64,000 nt of DNA, taken from positions 6,200,001 to 6,264,000 of the forward strand of contig NZ_JBEJGY010000004.1 in NCBI RefSeq assembly GCF_040253615.1, read 5' to 3'. Below the pieces are notes generated by a model. The model saw nothing but the letters and a program-made list of their open reading frames with translations, searched no databases and was not told where the DNA came from. Source of the DNA: Streptomyces sp. Edi4. Lineage in GTDB: Bacteria; Actinomycetota; Actinomycetes; Streptomycetales; Streptomycetaceae. The position numbers were made by a program, and so were the translations under genes. How positions within the stretch are numbered: the stretch's first letter is position 1; every line of letters begins with the position of its first letter. Below, one piece after another: positions 33,701-42,558 of this stretch.

Positions 33701-35014
33701 TCAGTCGCCCAGCACGCGCCGCAGATAGGGATTGGCGAAGCGGCGGTCCGGGTCGAGCCGGTCGCGCAGCGCGGTGAACTCGGCGAAGCGCGGATAGACC
33801 TCCGCGAAGTACGCCGCGTCCCGGGTGTGCAGCTTGCCCCAGTGCGGCCGGCCCGCGTGCTCGGTCATGATCCGTTCGACCGCCGTGAAGTACGCCTGGT
33901 GCGGCGTGCCTTTGTACATGTGCACGGCTATGTAGGCGCTCTCGCGGCCCGACGCGGTGGAGAGCGCGATGTCGTCGGCGGGCGCGACGCGGACCTCCAC
34001 GGGGAAGCTCACGCGCAACGGCGAGCGGTCCACCAGCGCCTTGACCTCGCGCAGGGCCGCGATCGCCGCCTCGCGCGGCAGGGCGTACTCCATCTCGACG
34101 AAGCGCACCCGGCGCGGGCTGGTGAAGACCTTGTACGGAATGTCGGTGTAGGTGCGGGCGGAGAGCGCCCGGCTGGAGAGCCCCGCGATGGCCGGGATCG
34201 TGGCGGGCGCGACCCGGCCGAGCGAACACACCAGCTGGAACAGCCCGTTGGACATGAACTCGTCGTCGATCCACGCCCGCAGCTTCCCGGGCGGGGCTGC
34301 GGGCCCGGCGCTGCGGTTGTTGCGCTTGGTGTTGCAGTTGCCGGTGTGCGGGAACCAGTAGAACTCGAAGTGCTCGTTCTCCGCGCAGAGTTCGTCGAAG
34401 CCGGCGGTGACCCGGTCGAAGGCCATCGGCTCCTCACGGGCCGTCAGCCAGAAGACGGGCTCGACGGCGAAGGTGATCGCGGTGACGACGCCGAGCGCGC
34501 CGAGCCCGATCCGGGCCGCGGCGAACACCTCCGGGTTCTCCTCGGCGGAGCAGGTCAGGAGCGAACCGTCGGCGGTGACCAGCTCAAGTGCGGTGATCTG
34601 GGCGGCGATCGAGGCCGAGTCGCGGCCGGTGCCGTGGGTGCCGGTGCTCGTGGCGCCCGCCACCGTCTGCTCCATGATGTCGCCCATGTTGGTGAGGGAC
34701 AGGCCCTCCCGCGCCAGCACCGCGTTCAGCCGCTTCAGCGGGGTGCCCGCCTCCACCGTGACGGTCATCGCGGCGCGGTCGATCTTCCGGATGCCGGTCA
34801 GCAGGTCGGGACGTATGAGTACGCCGTCGGTCGCGGCGGCCGCGGTGAAGGAGTGGCCGGTGCCGACCGCCTTCACCGCGAGGCCGTCCCGCGCGGCGGC
34901 GCGGACCGCTTCGGCCAGTTCGGCCGCCGAGGCCGGCGCGACCTCGCGGGCCGGCCTGACGGTGACGTTGCCCGCCCAGTTACGCCAGGTGCTGCTGCCG
35001 TTCGCTCCGCTCAT
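33701..35014 (-). CDS. FAD-dependent lactone oxidase (ALO/GULO-like)
   Basis: A 437-residue flavoprotein of the D-arabinono-1,4-lactone oxidase/L-gulonolactone oxidase family. The FAD part shows WRNWAGN, VKAVGTGHSFTAAA, SLTNMGDIMEQTVAGA and GTHGTG, and the C-terminal ALO domain has the family motif GRPHWGKLHT. It would oxidise a sugar lactone or related polyol, passing electrons to O2 or a quinone. The start at 35014 includes the conserved WRNWAGN segment and overlaps the upstream MFS gene by 35 bases, so both are translated from one message. The substrate is not determined. Confidence 0.92.
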   Translation of the reverse strand: MSGANGSSTWRNWAGNVTVRPAREVAPASAAELAEAVRAAARDGLAVKAVGTGHSFTAAAATDGVLIRPDLLTGIRKIDRAAMTVTVEAGTPLKRLNAVLAREGLSLTNMGDIMEQTVAGATSTGTHGTGRDSASIAAQITALELVTADGSLLTCSAEENPEVFAAARIGLGALGVVTAITFAVEPVFWLTAREEPMAFDRVTAGFDELCAENEHFEFYWFPHTGNCNTKRNNRSAGPAAPPGKLRAWIDDEFMSNGLFQLVCSLGRVAPATIPAIAGLSSRALSARTYTDIPYKVFTSPRRVRFVEMEYALPREAAIAALREVKALVDRSPLRVSFPVEVRVAPADDIALSTASGRESAYIAVHMYKGTPHQAYFTAVERIMTEHAGRPHWGKLHTRDAAYFAEVYPRFAEFTALRDRLDPDRRFANPYLRRVLGD

Positions 35015-36221
35015 CTGCTTCGAGCCCCTCCCGATGCGGCACCGGCCTGCGAAGCCGGCGGTATCCGAGGAACGCCACCACCGCCGCGAGCGTTCCCGAC
35101 ACGCCGGACACCAGATACCCCGCACCCGCGCCCGCCGCGTCCACCACCCAACCGGCGGCCGATGAGCCGAGCGCCACACCGACCGCGAGCCCGGTACTGG
35201 TCCAGGTCATGCCCTCGGTGAGCTTGCTGCGCGGTACGTGCTGTTCGACCAGGGCCATCGTCGTCACCATCGTCGGCGCGATGAACAGACCCGCGACAAA
35301 GAGCGTCACGGCAAGGAACGGCAGGTTCCCGGCCAGTTGGAGCGGGATCATACTCACCGCCATCGCACACACGCCCACCAGCCACCTGGTCGACGCCGCC
35401 CCCTTCAGGCGCAGCAGCCCGAACACCGCCCCGGCCAGGCACGAGCCGAGCGCGTACACGGCGAGCACCAGGCTGGCCATCGCCTTGTGGCCCGCCTCGT
35501 CGGCGAAGGCGACCGTGACCACGTCGACCGAGCCGAAGACCGCGCCGGTGGCCACGAAGGTGGCGACCAGGACTCGCAGGCCGCGCGAGCCGAGCGCGGT
35601 GCGGCCGGTGTGCTGCTCGTGCGGGTGCGGGGCGGGTTCGGTGGCGCGCTGAGCGGTCAGCCAGAGCACCCCGGTCACCAGGAAGCAGGCCGCGATCAGC
35701 GGTCCGGCCTCGGCGAACCAGGCGGTGGAGAGCCCGATCGACAGGATCGGTCCCAGGATGAAGCAGAGTTCGTCGACGATCGACTCCCAGGAGTACGCGG
35801 TGTGCAGCTTCTGGGTGTCGCCGCGGTATATGGCGGCCCAGCGGGCCCGGACCATGGAGCCGACGCTCGGCACACAGCCGGCCCCCGCCGCGAAGACGAA
35901 GAGTGTCCAGTCGGGGGCGCCCTGCTGGGCGCAGACCAGGAGTCCGCCTACCGCGGCCACGGTGGCCAGGGTGGCCGGGCGCAGCACCCGGCGCTGGCCG
36001 TGCCGGTCCACGAGCCTGGATATCTGGGGGCCGAGGACGGCGGCGGACATGGCCAGCGTCGCCGAGAGCGCGCCGGCCAGGCCGTAGCGCCCGGTCAGCT
36101 GGGAGATCATGGTCACCACGCCGATGCCCATCATCGACAGGGGCATCCGGCCGAGCAGGCCCGCCGCCGAGAACCCCAGGGCGCCGGGGGCGGAGAAGAT
36201 CGCGCGATAGGGACTGGGCAA
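34980..36221 (-). CDS. MFS transporter
   Basis: A 413-residue major-facilitator with about twelve membrane spans; the cytoplasmic loop motif SRLVDRHGQRRVLRP lies after span 2. Such proteins mostly export drugs or take up sugars and polyols, but its partner here is a lactone oxidase, overlapping by 35 bases downstream. The ATG at 36221 gives a normal N-terminus (MPSPYRAIFSAPGALGFSAAG). The tail after the last span is short and charged. It is divergent from the ferrochelatase gene, 141 bases away. Confidence 0.9.
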   Translation of the reverse strand: MPSPYRAIFSAPGALGFSAAGLLGRMPLSMMGIGVVTMISQLTGRYGLAGALSATLAMSAAVLGPQISRLVDRHGQRRVLRPATLATVAAVGGLLVCAQQGAPDWTLFVFAAGAGCVPSVGSMVRARWAAIYRGDTQKLHTAYSWESIVDELCFILGPILSIGLSTAWFAEAGPLIAACFLVTGVLWLTAQRATEPAPHPHEQHTGRTALGSRGLRVLVATFVATGAVFGSVDVVTVAFADEAGHKAMASLVLAVYALGSCLAGAVFGLLRLKGAASTRWLVGVCAMAVSMIPLQLAGNLPFLAVTLFVAGLFIAPTMVTTMALVEQHVPRSKLTEGMTWTSTGLAVGVALGSSAAGWVVDAAGAGAGYLVSGVSGTLAAVVAFLGYRRLRRPVPHREGLEADERSERQQHLA

Positions 36222-36362
36222 CGGGGGCTCCGGGTTCCGGCGTGACGCGTTACTTAATTCCTAAAGCGTACGACGCTGAAGTGGGCGGACGCACCGCTTT
36301 TTCCTAGCCCCCGCGACCGGCTCGGTGGGCCCTCTGTCAGAGGCGGATGGCAGGATCGAGTC

Positions 36363-37517
36363 ATGTCCGAACTGCGCGATCCAGCTCCCGGAGTGGCCGC
36401 CGCCGCCCCGTACGACGCCCTGCTGCTGCTCTCCTTCGGCGGCCCCGAAGGCCCCGACGACGTGGTCCCGTTCCTGGAGAACGTGACGCGCGGCCGGGGC
36501 ATCCCCAAGGAGCGCCTGAAGGAGGTGGGGCAGCACTACTTCCTGTTCGGCGGCGTGAGCCCCATCAACGAGCAGAACCGCGCCCTTCTGGCCGCCCTGC
36601 GTGAGGACTTCGCGGAGCACGGCCTCGACCTGCCCGTCTACTGGGGCAACCGCAATTGGGCGCCCTACCTCACCGACACCCTGCGCGAGCTCGTCAGCGA
36701 CGGCCGGCGCCGCGTCGCGGTGCTCACCACCAGCGCGTACGCCTCCTACTCGGGCTGCCGGCAGTACCGCGAGAATCTGGCACAGGCGCTGGCGACGCTT
36801 CGGGACGAGGGCCTCGAGGTGCCCAGGGTCGACAAGCTGCGGCACTACTTCAACCACCCCGGCTTCGTCCGCCCCATGATCGACGGCGTCCTGAAGTCGC
36901 TCGCCGCGCTGCCCGATGACGTCCGCGCGGGCGCCCACCTGGCCTTCACCACGCACTCGATCCCCACCGCCGCCGCCGACACCTCCGGTCCGGTGGCGGA
37001 GCACGGCGACGGCGGCGCCTATGTGCGCGAGCACCTGGACGTGGCGCGGGTGATCGCCGGCGCGGTCGCCGCCGAGACCGGCGTCGAGCGGCCCTGGCGG
37101 CTGGTCTACCAGTCCCGTTCCGGCGCCCCGCACATCCCCTGGCTCGAACCCGACATCTGCGACCACCTGGAGGCGGTCCACGGCGAGGGCGCCCCGGCCG
37201 TCGTCATGGTCCCCATCGGCTTCGTCTGTGACCACATGGAGGTCCTGTACGACCTGGACACGGAGGCCACCGCCAAGGCCGCCGAGCTCGGTCTGCCCGT
37301 GGCGCGCTCCGCCACCGTCGGGGCCGACCCGCGCTTCGCCGCCGCCGTGCGCGACCTCGTCCTGGAACGCGCGGCGGCCGAGCGCGGACTGCCCGCCGAG
37401 CGGTGCGCCCTGGGCGCGCTCGGCCCCTCGCACGACCTGTGCCCTGTCGGCTGCTGCCCGGCCGCCCGGGGCGCAGCCAAGCCCGCCGCGGCCGGCGCCG
37501 ACAGCCCGTACGCGTAA
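36363..37517 (+). CDS. hemH: Coproporphyrin III ferrochelatase
   Basis: A 384-residue ferrochelatase that inserts Fe2+ into the porphyrin for heme. The N-terminus has LLLLSFGGPEGPDDVVPFLENVTRG, a catalytic His is in TTHSIPT, and the EVLYDLDTEA segment is conserved. As in other actinobacterial enzymes, four cysteines (SGCRQY, ERCALG, LCPVGCC) suit a [2Fe-2S] cluster. In monoderms this enzyme acts on coproporphyrin III and is also called CpfC; I keep hemH as symbol. It is followed by an inositol-phosphatase-like gene 9 bases later, the two forming an operon. Confidence 0.95.
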   Translation: MSELRDPAPGVAAAAPYDALLLLSFGGPEGPDDVVPFLENVTRGRGIPKERLKEVGQHYFLFGGVSPINEQNRALLAALREDFAEHGLDLPVYWGNRNWAPYLTDTLRELVSDGRRRVAVLTTSAYASYSGCRQYRENLAQALATLRDEGLEVPRVDKLRHYFNHPGFVRPMIDGVLKSLAALPDDVRAGAHLAFTTHSIPTAAADTSGPVAEHGDGGAYVREHLDVARVIAGAVAAETGVERPWRLVYQSRSGAPHIPWLEPDICDHLEAVHGEGAPAVVMVPIGFVCDHMEVLYDLDTEATAKAAELGLPVARSATVGADPRFAAAVRDLVLERAAAERGLPAERCALGALGPSHDLCPVGCCPAARGAAKPAAAGADSPYA

Positions 37518-37526
37518 GGAGCCACC

Positions 37527-38327
37527 ATGACGCAACCGCTGCACCGCGAACTGCTCGATCTCGCCCTCGAGGCCGCCCGGCGGGCCGGGGCGCTGCTGCG
37601 TGACGGGCGCCCGGCCGACCTCGCCGTCGCCGCCACCAAGTCGAGCCCCATCGACGTGGTGACCGAGATGGACATCGCGGCCGAGAAGCTGATCACCGGC
37701 TACCTCGCCGAACGGCGCCCGCACGACGGCTTCCTCGGCGAGGAGGGCGCCTCCAGCGAGGGCACCAGCGGCGTGCGCTGGATCATCGACCCGCTCGACG
37801 GGACCGTCAACTACCTCTACGGGCTGCCCACTTGGGCCGTCTCCATCGCCGCGGAGGCGCACGGCGAGCGGGTCGCGGGCGTGGTCGCCGCCCCGATGCG
37901 TGGCGAGACCTACCACGCCGTCCTGGGCGGCGGCGCCTTCGAGGGCGAGCGCCGGCTGCGCTGCCGCCCGCCGGCCCCGCTCGCGCAGTGCCTGGTCGGC
38001 ACGGGCTTCGCCTACGTCCACTCCGTCCGCGCCCACCAGGCCCAGGTGGCCGAGCGGCTGATCCCGCGCTTCCGCGACATCCGCCGCGGCGGCTCGGCCG
38101 CGATCGACCTGTGCGACGTGGCGGCCGGCCGGCTCGACGCGTACTACGAGCGCGGCCTGAACCCCTGGGACTTCGCGGCGGGCGACCTGATCGCCCGCGA
38201 GGCCGGCGCGCTCACCGGCGGGCGGCCGGGGCAGCCCGCCTCCCGCGAGCTGACTCTCGCCGCGTCCCCGGAGCTCTTCGGCCCGCTCCAGGCGCTCCTG
38301 GAGGAGCACGGCGCCTGGCACGACTGA
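37527..38327 (+). CDS. Inositol monophosphatase family protein
   Basis: A 266-residue Mg2+-dependent phosphatase. The metal motifs are FLGEEGASS, WIIDPLDGTVNYLYGLP (D-P-L-D-G-T) and NPWDFAAGDLIAREAGA (the W-D motif), all intact. Substrates in this family are inositol phosphate, histidinol phosphate, fructose-1,6-bisphosphate or PAP; the sequence does not decide. It follows hemH by 9 bases and is probably cotranscribed. A hairpin terminator stands 27 bases after the stop. Confidence 0.92.
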   Translation: MTQPLHRELLDLALEAARRAGALLRDGRPADLAVAATKSSPIDVVTEMDIAAEKLITGYLAERRPHDGFLGEEGASSEGTSGVRWIIDPLDGTVNYLYGLPTWAVSIAAEAHGERVAGVVAAPMRGETYHAVLGGGAFEGERRLRCRPPAPLAQCLVGTGFAYVHSVRAHQAQVAERLIPRFRDIRRGGSAAIDLCDVAAGRLDAYYERGLNPWDFAAGDLIAREAGALTGGRPGQPASRELTLAASPELFGPLQALLEEHGAWHD

Positions 38328-38353
38328 GCCGCCCGCGGCCCTGGACAGGGCGA

Positions 38354-38384
38354 GACCCCGGCGCCCATGTGCGGCGCCGGGGTC
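38354..38384. terminator. Terminator after the hemH operon
   Basis: Perfect dyad GACCCCGGCGCC / GGCGCCGGGGTC at 38354-38365 and 38373-38384. It also stands at the end of the small minus-strand gene at 38400, so it may act in both directions. Confidence 0.8.
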
Positions 38385-38399
38385 ACGGGTGGACGGGGC

Positions 38400-38570
38400 T
38401 CAGACGGCTGCGGCCACCTCGACGCCGTGCTCGGCGGCCAGACGACGCAGATCGTCAAGCTCCGCCTGCTCGACGTCCGCGAGGAAGTCGTCGCCGGTCT
38501 CGCGTGCCCGTGTGAGGTCGGTTTCCGTGGCCCTTATGCGCTGCAGCAGTCCTGCGGTGAAAGCGTCCAT
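38400..38570 (-). CDS. Small conserved Streptomyces-type protein, 56 residues
   Basis: A 56-residue soluble, acidic protein, MDAFTAGLLQRIRATETDL at its start and mostly helical with heptad-like Leu and charged residues, so a short coiled coil is likely. GAGGGGG is placed about 8 bases before the start at 38570. No function is known. The same frame runs on upstream to 38855 but that part is not protein-like (Arg, Pro and Thr runs). Confidence 0.65.
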   Translation of the reverse strand: MDAFTAGLLQRIRATETDLTRARETGDDFLADVEQAELDDLRRLAAEHGVEVAAAV

Positions 38571-38914
38571 GGTGCGCCCCCTCGTCGTGGGTCGGTGGCA
38601 CGGGGATGTGCCGACGGTGGGTAGCGACCACGACGCCGGGGTGTGGCAAGCCACAGCCAGGGGCGTGATCGCGGGGTGTGCATTCGTCCTCCCCAGACCC
38701 GCTCCGGCGGAAACCTCAACGGGCCCGCCAATCCTGTTGCGCACCGCGCCCGCACCTGGCGTGGCCGGAAAGCGCAGGCGGGGGCGGCTGCCGGCCCGGC
38801 ACCGCCTTACCGCCGGTTTATGGGCGTAAGGGGCAGGATGGGAGCGCACCGTCACTGGTGCACTGCACAGTCGTGCCCGCGAACGACGCGGGACCCTAGG
38901 GAAGGAAATGCGCC
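38571..38914. other. Promoter region between a small gene and cutR
   Basis: About 340 bases without a supported gene. It must contain the promoters of cutR and of the 56-residue gene. Nothing else is distinctive; the far end holds the GGAAGGA ribosome site of cutR. Confidence 0.55.
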
Positions 38915-39568
38915 GTGCGCGTACTCGTCGTCGAGGACGAGCAGCTGCTCGCCGATGCGGTGGCCACCGGACTGCGCCGGGAGGCCATGGCCGTCGACGT
39001 CGTGTACGACGGCGCCGCGGCCCTGGAGCGGATCGGCGTGAACGACTACGACGTGGTGGTGCTCGACCGGGACCTCCCGCTCGTCCACGGCGACGACGTC
39101 TGCCGCAAGATCGTCGAACTGGGAATGGCCACGCGTGTCCTGATGCTGACGGCCGCCGGCGACGTCAGCGACCGGGTCGAGGGCCTGGAGATCGGCGCGG
39201 ACGACTATCTGCCCAAGCCCTTCGCCTTCACCGAGCTGACCGCCCGCGTCCGCGCGCTCGGCCGGCGCACCACCGTGCCGCTGCCGCCGATCCTGGAGCG
39301 GGCCGGCATCAAGCTGGACCCCAACCGGCGCGAGGTGTTCCGCGAGGGCCGGGAGATCCAGCTCGCTCCCAAGGAATTCGCGGTGCTCGAGGTCCTGATG
39401 CGCAGTGAGGGCGCCGTGGTCTCGGCCGAGCAACTGCTGGAGAAGGCCTGGGACGAGAACACCGACCCGTTCACCAACGTCGTACGGGTCACCGTCATGA
39501 CCCTGCGCCGCAAGCTCGGCGAGCCCCCGGTGATCGTCACCGTGCCGGGCTCGGGCTACCGGATCTGA
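38915..39568 (+). CDS. cutR: Response regulator CutR
   Basis: A 217-residue OmpR-type response regulator. The receiver opens with MRVLVVEDEQLLADAV and has the phosphorylated Asp in YDVVVLDRDLPL; the C-terminal winged helix is seen in LAPKEFAVLEVLMRSEGAVV and ends in RRKLGEPPVIVTVPGSGYRI. GTG start at 38915 with AAGGA 8 bases upstream. It sits five bases from the CutS kinase gene. CutRS is a conserved Streptomyces pair that responds to extracellular protein-folding and redox stress; the exact regulon is not visible here. Confidence 0.93.
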   Translation: MRVLVVEDEQLLADAVATGLRREAMAVDVVYDGAAALERIGVNDYDVVVLDRDLPLVHGDDVCRKIVELGMATRVLMLTAAGDVSDRVEGLEIGADDYLPKPFAFTELTARVRALGRRTTVPLPPILERAGIKLDPNRREVFREGREIQLAPKEFAVLEVLMRSEGAVVSAEQLLEKAWDENTDPFTNVVRVTVMTLRRKLGEPPVIVTVPGSGYRI

Positions 39569-39573
39569 CGGCG

Positions 39574-40812
39574 ATGGCCGCCACGCCCGCGCCCCCCGCG
39601 GCGCCTCCGAAGCCCACCTGGGCCCCGAAGTCGGCCGAACCGCCCTTCCCCTGGCTCAGGCCCACCATCCGCATACGCCTCACCCTGCTCTACGGCGGCA
39701 TGTTCATGATCGCGGGGATACTGCTCCTGTCGATCATCTACCTGCTGGCGGCCCAGGCCCTGCACGCGGGCAGCGCTCCCTTCAAGATCGTGGGAGGCCA
39801 GGGCATCGCGCTGTCCAGCAGCAGCTGTCAGCTGCCCGCCTCCGGCACCTTCCAGGAGATCAACGACGCCATCGGCGTCTGCATGGCCCAGCAGCGCCAG
39901 CACGCCCTGGACAACCTCCTCAGCCGCTCCCTGCTCGCCCTGGTCGGCCTCAGCGTCATCGCCTTCGCCTTCGGGTACGCGATGGCCGGGCGCGTCCTGT
40001 CGCCGCTCGGCCGGATCACCCGTACCGCCCGCCGGGTGGCCGGCACCGACCTGACCCGGCGCATCGAGCTGGACGGCCCCGACGACGAGCTCAAGGAGCT
40101 CTCCGACACCTTCGACGAGATGCTGGACCGCCTGGAGCGGGCCTTCACCGCCCAGCAGCGCTTCGTCGCCAACGCCTCCCACGAGCTGCGCACCCCGCTC
40201 GCCATCAACCGCACGCTGCTCGAGGTGCATCTGTCCGACCCGGGCGCCCCCGTCGAGCTCCAGCAGCTGGGCAAGACCCTGCTCGCCACCAACGAGCGCA
40301 GCGAGCAGCTGGTGGAGGGGCTGCTGCTGCTGGCCCGCAGCGACAACGAGATCATCGACCGCAAGCCCGTGGACCTCGCGGAGGTGGCCTCACGCGCCCT
40401 GGACCAGGCCCGCAACGAGGCCGACGCCAAGGGCGTGGAGATCCGCGGCGAGCGGGCCCCCGCGATCGTCCAGGGCAACGGCGTGCTCCTGGAGCGGATC
40501 GCGCTCAACCTGGTGCAGAACGCGGTGCGGTACAACATCGCCGATGAGGGCTGGGTCGAGGTGGTCACCGAGGTCAGCGACGGCCACGCGACGCTCATCG
40601 TCCGCAACACCGGCCCGGTGGTCCCGGCGTACGAGATCGACAACATCTTCGAGCCGTTCCGGCGACTGCGTACCGAGCGGACCGGCAGCGACAAGGGCGT
40701 CGGACTCGGCCTGTCCATCGCCCGGTCGGTCGCGCGGGCCCACGGAGGCCGTATCATCGCGGAGCCCCGCGAAGGCGGAGGCCTCGTGATGCGTGTCACC
40801 CTTCCGGTCTGA
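39574..40812 (+). CDS. cutS: Sensor histidine kinase CutS
   Basis: A 412-residue membrane kinase. Span 1 is around residues 37-60, an extracytoplasmic loop (about 62-110) follows with two cysteines, Cys85 and Cys103, span 2 is near 117-137, and a HAMP linker leads to the HisKA domain with phosphoacceptor His203 (ASHELRTPLA) and a HATPase (NLVQNAVRYN, GVGLGLSIARS). The two loop cysteines fit a thiol/disulfide sensor of the cell exterior. The Pro-rich N-terminal extension before span 1 is cytoplasmic. The gene follows cutR after five bases and ends without a clear terminator. Confidence 0.94.
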   Translation: MAATPAPPAAPPKPTWAPKSAEPPFPWLRPTIRIRLTLLYGGMFMIAGILLLSIIYLLAAQALHAGSAPFKIVGGQGIALSSSSCQLPASGTFQEINDAIGVCMAQQRQHALDNLLSRSLLALVGLSVIAFAFGYAMAGRVLSPLGRITRTARRVAGTDLTRRIELDGPDDELKELSDTFDEMLDRLERAFTAQQRFVANASHELRTPLAINRTLLEVHLSDPGAPVELQQLGKTLLATNERSEQLVEGLLLLARSDNEIIDRKPVDLAEVASRALDQARNEADAKGVEIRGERAPAIVQGNGVLLERIALNLVQNAVRYNIADEGWVEVVTEVSDGHATLIVRNTGPVVPAYEIDNIFEPFRRLRTERTGSDKGVGLGLSIARSVARAHGGRIIAEPREGGGLVMRVTLPV

Positions 40813-41217
40813 GACGCGGCGCGAGGAGCCCCTCGGGCTTCTGATGACCGTTCGCTTTGCGCGGAATTCTCTGGGCCTGTTCCTGTGAGTTCCGTGTGTG
40901 ATCAGTCACAAGGGGACACATCGGGCCACCTACTCTCCGTGATCGTCGAATTCCCTGGAATCCCGGTAAAAGTCCGGGTTTCCGGGGGGTGAGATCACGG
41001 GAAGTACACGAGGTGGCGCTGGTGAAGCGCGACATATGGACCGTGTACGGTCCCGATCGCCATCCAAGACGAGCACTCCCGAGGGGTGCGGTTGGGTGTC
41101 GATTGAGTAACAGACCTTGATGTGAGGCAAAATCTCCGCCTCAGGTCGGGCACAAGTCCGGCCTCTCACGCGTTACGTGCGCTGAGACACCGCAACCACC
41201 CAGAGGGGGAGAGCGAC
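40813..41217. other. 405-bp intergenic region with a Crp-like site
   Basis: No gene is supported here. AT content is higher than in the neighbours near 40850-40890 and 41050-41130, fitting promoter DNA. It carries the dyad GTGTGATCAGTCAC described separately. The far end has GAGGGGGAGA as ribosome site of the next gene. Confidence 0.65.
40896..40909. promoter_or_regulatory. Crp-like palindrome GTGTGATCAGTCAC
   Basis: The sequence fits the Streptomyces Crp consensus GTG-N6-G-N-CAC and is part of the longer dyad TGTGATCAGTCACA. It stands about 310 bases upstream of the DUF4193 gene and 85 bases after cutS. Binding is not proven; a single-site match of this length will also occur by chance in a genome. 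Confidence 0.4.
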
Positions 41218-41514
41218 ATGGCAACGGACTACGACACCCCACGCAAGACCGATGACGACGTCGATTCCGACAGCCTTGAAGAGCTGAAGGCCCGGCGCAA
41301 CGACAAGTCCACCTCGACCGTCGATGTCGACGAGTACGAGGCCGCCGAGGGTATGGAACTGCCCGGCGCGGACCTGTCCAACGAAGAGCTCGCCGTTCGC
41401 GTCCTGCCCAAGCAGGCCGACGAGTTCACCTGCATGAGCTGCTTCCTCGTGCACCACCGCAGCCAGCTGGCCCGGGAGAAGAACGGCCAGCCCATCTGCC
41501 GCGACTGCGACTGA
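41218..41514 (+). CDS. DUF4193 zinc-ribbon protein
   Basis: A 98-residue acidic protein of the actinobacterial DUF4193 family. The C-terminal end has two CxxC pairs (CMSC and CRDC) that should bind zinc; the first half is disordered and acidic. The ATG at 41218 has GAGGGGGAGA just upstream. The family is of unknown function, often found near transcription or cell-division genes. It is followed by a GTG-started gene 11 bases later. Confidence 0.92.
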   Translation: MATDYDTPRKTDDDVDSDSLEELKARRNDKSTSTVDVDEYEAAEGMELPGADLSNEELAVRVLPKQADEFTCMSCFLVHHRSQLAREKNGQPICRDCD

Positions 41515-41525
41515 GCAGGCCGGCT

Positions 41526-42533
41526 GTGGCAAGCGCGAAACCGTCCCGGAAGCGACCGTTCCGGCGGAACGGTGCCCCGGGTCCCACCGAGGCGCCACAG
41601 GGCGGCACGAGCCCGGCAGAAGGCGTGGAAGCCCCCGCCGAGCCGGCCGGCCGGCCTGCGGTGAGCGCGGCCGACGGTGCACGTGACGCCGAGCGGGGCC
41701 GGCAGGCCTCGCTCGAAGCAGCCGTCACGGCACCGCAGACGAAGGAGGCGGGACCCACGGCCGGGGTCCGACGCCTGGACGCCCTGCGCAGGGGCACTCT
41801 CGACAAGGGCCTGCCGGCCCTCAAGAAGGGTGTTCCGGTGCTCAAGAAGGGCGTACGCAAGAGCGGCGAGGGCCTGAAGGCCTCGCTCGGTCACCTCGCC
41901 GACCGGATCATCCAGATCGCCCCCCGCGTCCCGGTGCGGGACCTGGCGACCCTGCGCGCCCAGTTCCCGGGGCTGGGCCCCGAGGAGATCGCCGACAAGC
42001 TGATCGCGGGCGCCGCGGGCGGCACGTCCACGGTCGGCGCGGGCATCGGCGCGGCCGCGATGCTGCCCGTACCGCCCGCGATGCCCGCCGAACTGGCGGC
42101 GGAGATCACCGGCGTCGCCGCCATCGAGCTGAAGCTCATCGCCGAGCTGCACGAGGTCTACGGAATGCGGCCGCCGGGCTCGCTCAAGGAACGCGCCATG
42201 GCGTATCTGACGTCGTGGACCGAGGAGCGCGGCATCGACGTCACCAAACCCACCACGCTCAACTTCGCCCTCGGCGGCCAGATGAAGCGCGAGCTGCGCC
42301 AGCAGATCATGAAGCGCATGGTGCGCAATCTGCCGAATCTGACGCCGTTCATGGTCGGCGCGGCCGTCGGCGCCGTGCTGAACCGCCGCGACACCAAAAA
42401 ACTCGCCGGGCACGTCCGCGAGGACCTGCGCGCACGCCAGGTGCCCTGGGACGCGCTGGAGGACCTGCCGGCCCTGGAGCAGCCGGACGACCCGCTGCCG
42501 CCGGGCACCACCCCCGGGGAACTGGGCCGCTGA
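41526..42533 (+). CDS. EcsC-like conserved protein of unknown function
   Basis: A 335-residue protein. A disordered, charged N-terminal third precedes a helical domain with small hydrophobic stretches (GGTSTVGAGIGAAAMLPVPP, EITGVAAIELKLIAEL) that resembles the EcsC family seen beside ABC exporters, though I am not sure. The GTG at 41526 is used because no ATG precedes the frame and the DUF4193 gene stops at 41514. The pattern LKKGVPVLKKGVRKSGEGLK suggests binding to lipid or membrane. It converges with the DUF3093 gene, 25 bases away. Confidence 0.8.
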   Translation: MASAKPSRKRPFRRNGAPGPTEAPQGGTSPAEGVEAPAEPAGRPAVSAADGARDAERGRQASLEAAVTAPQTKEAGPTAGVRRLDALRRGTLDKGLPALKKGVPVLKKGVRKSGEGLKASLGHLADRIIQIAPRVPVRDLATLRAQFPGLGPEEIADKLIAGAAGGTSTVGAGIGAAAMLPVPPAMPAELAAEITGVAAIELKLIAELHEVYGMRPPGSLKERAMAYLTSWTEERGIDVTKPTTLNFALGGQMKRELRQQIMKRMVRNLPNLTPFMVGAAVGAVLNRRDTKKLAGHVREDLRARQVPWDALEDLPALEQPDDPLPPGTTPGELGR

Positions 42534-42558
42534 GCGGCGAACCGGCCGGGGATCCGGC

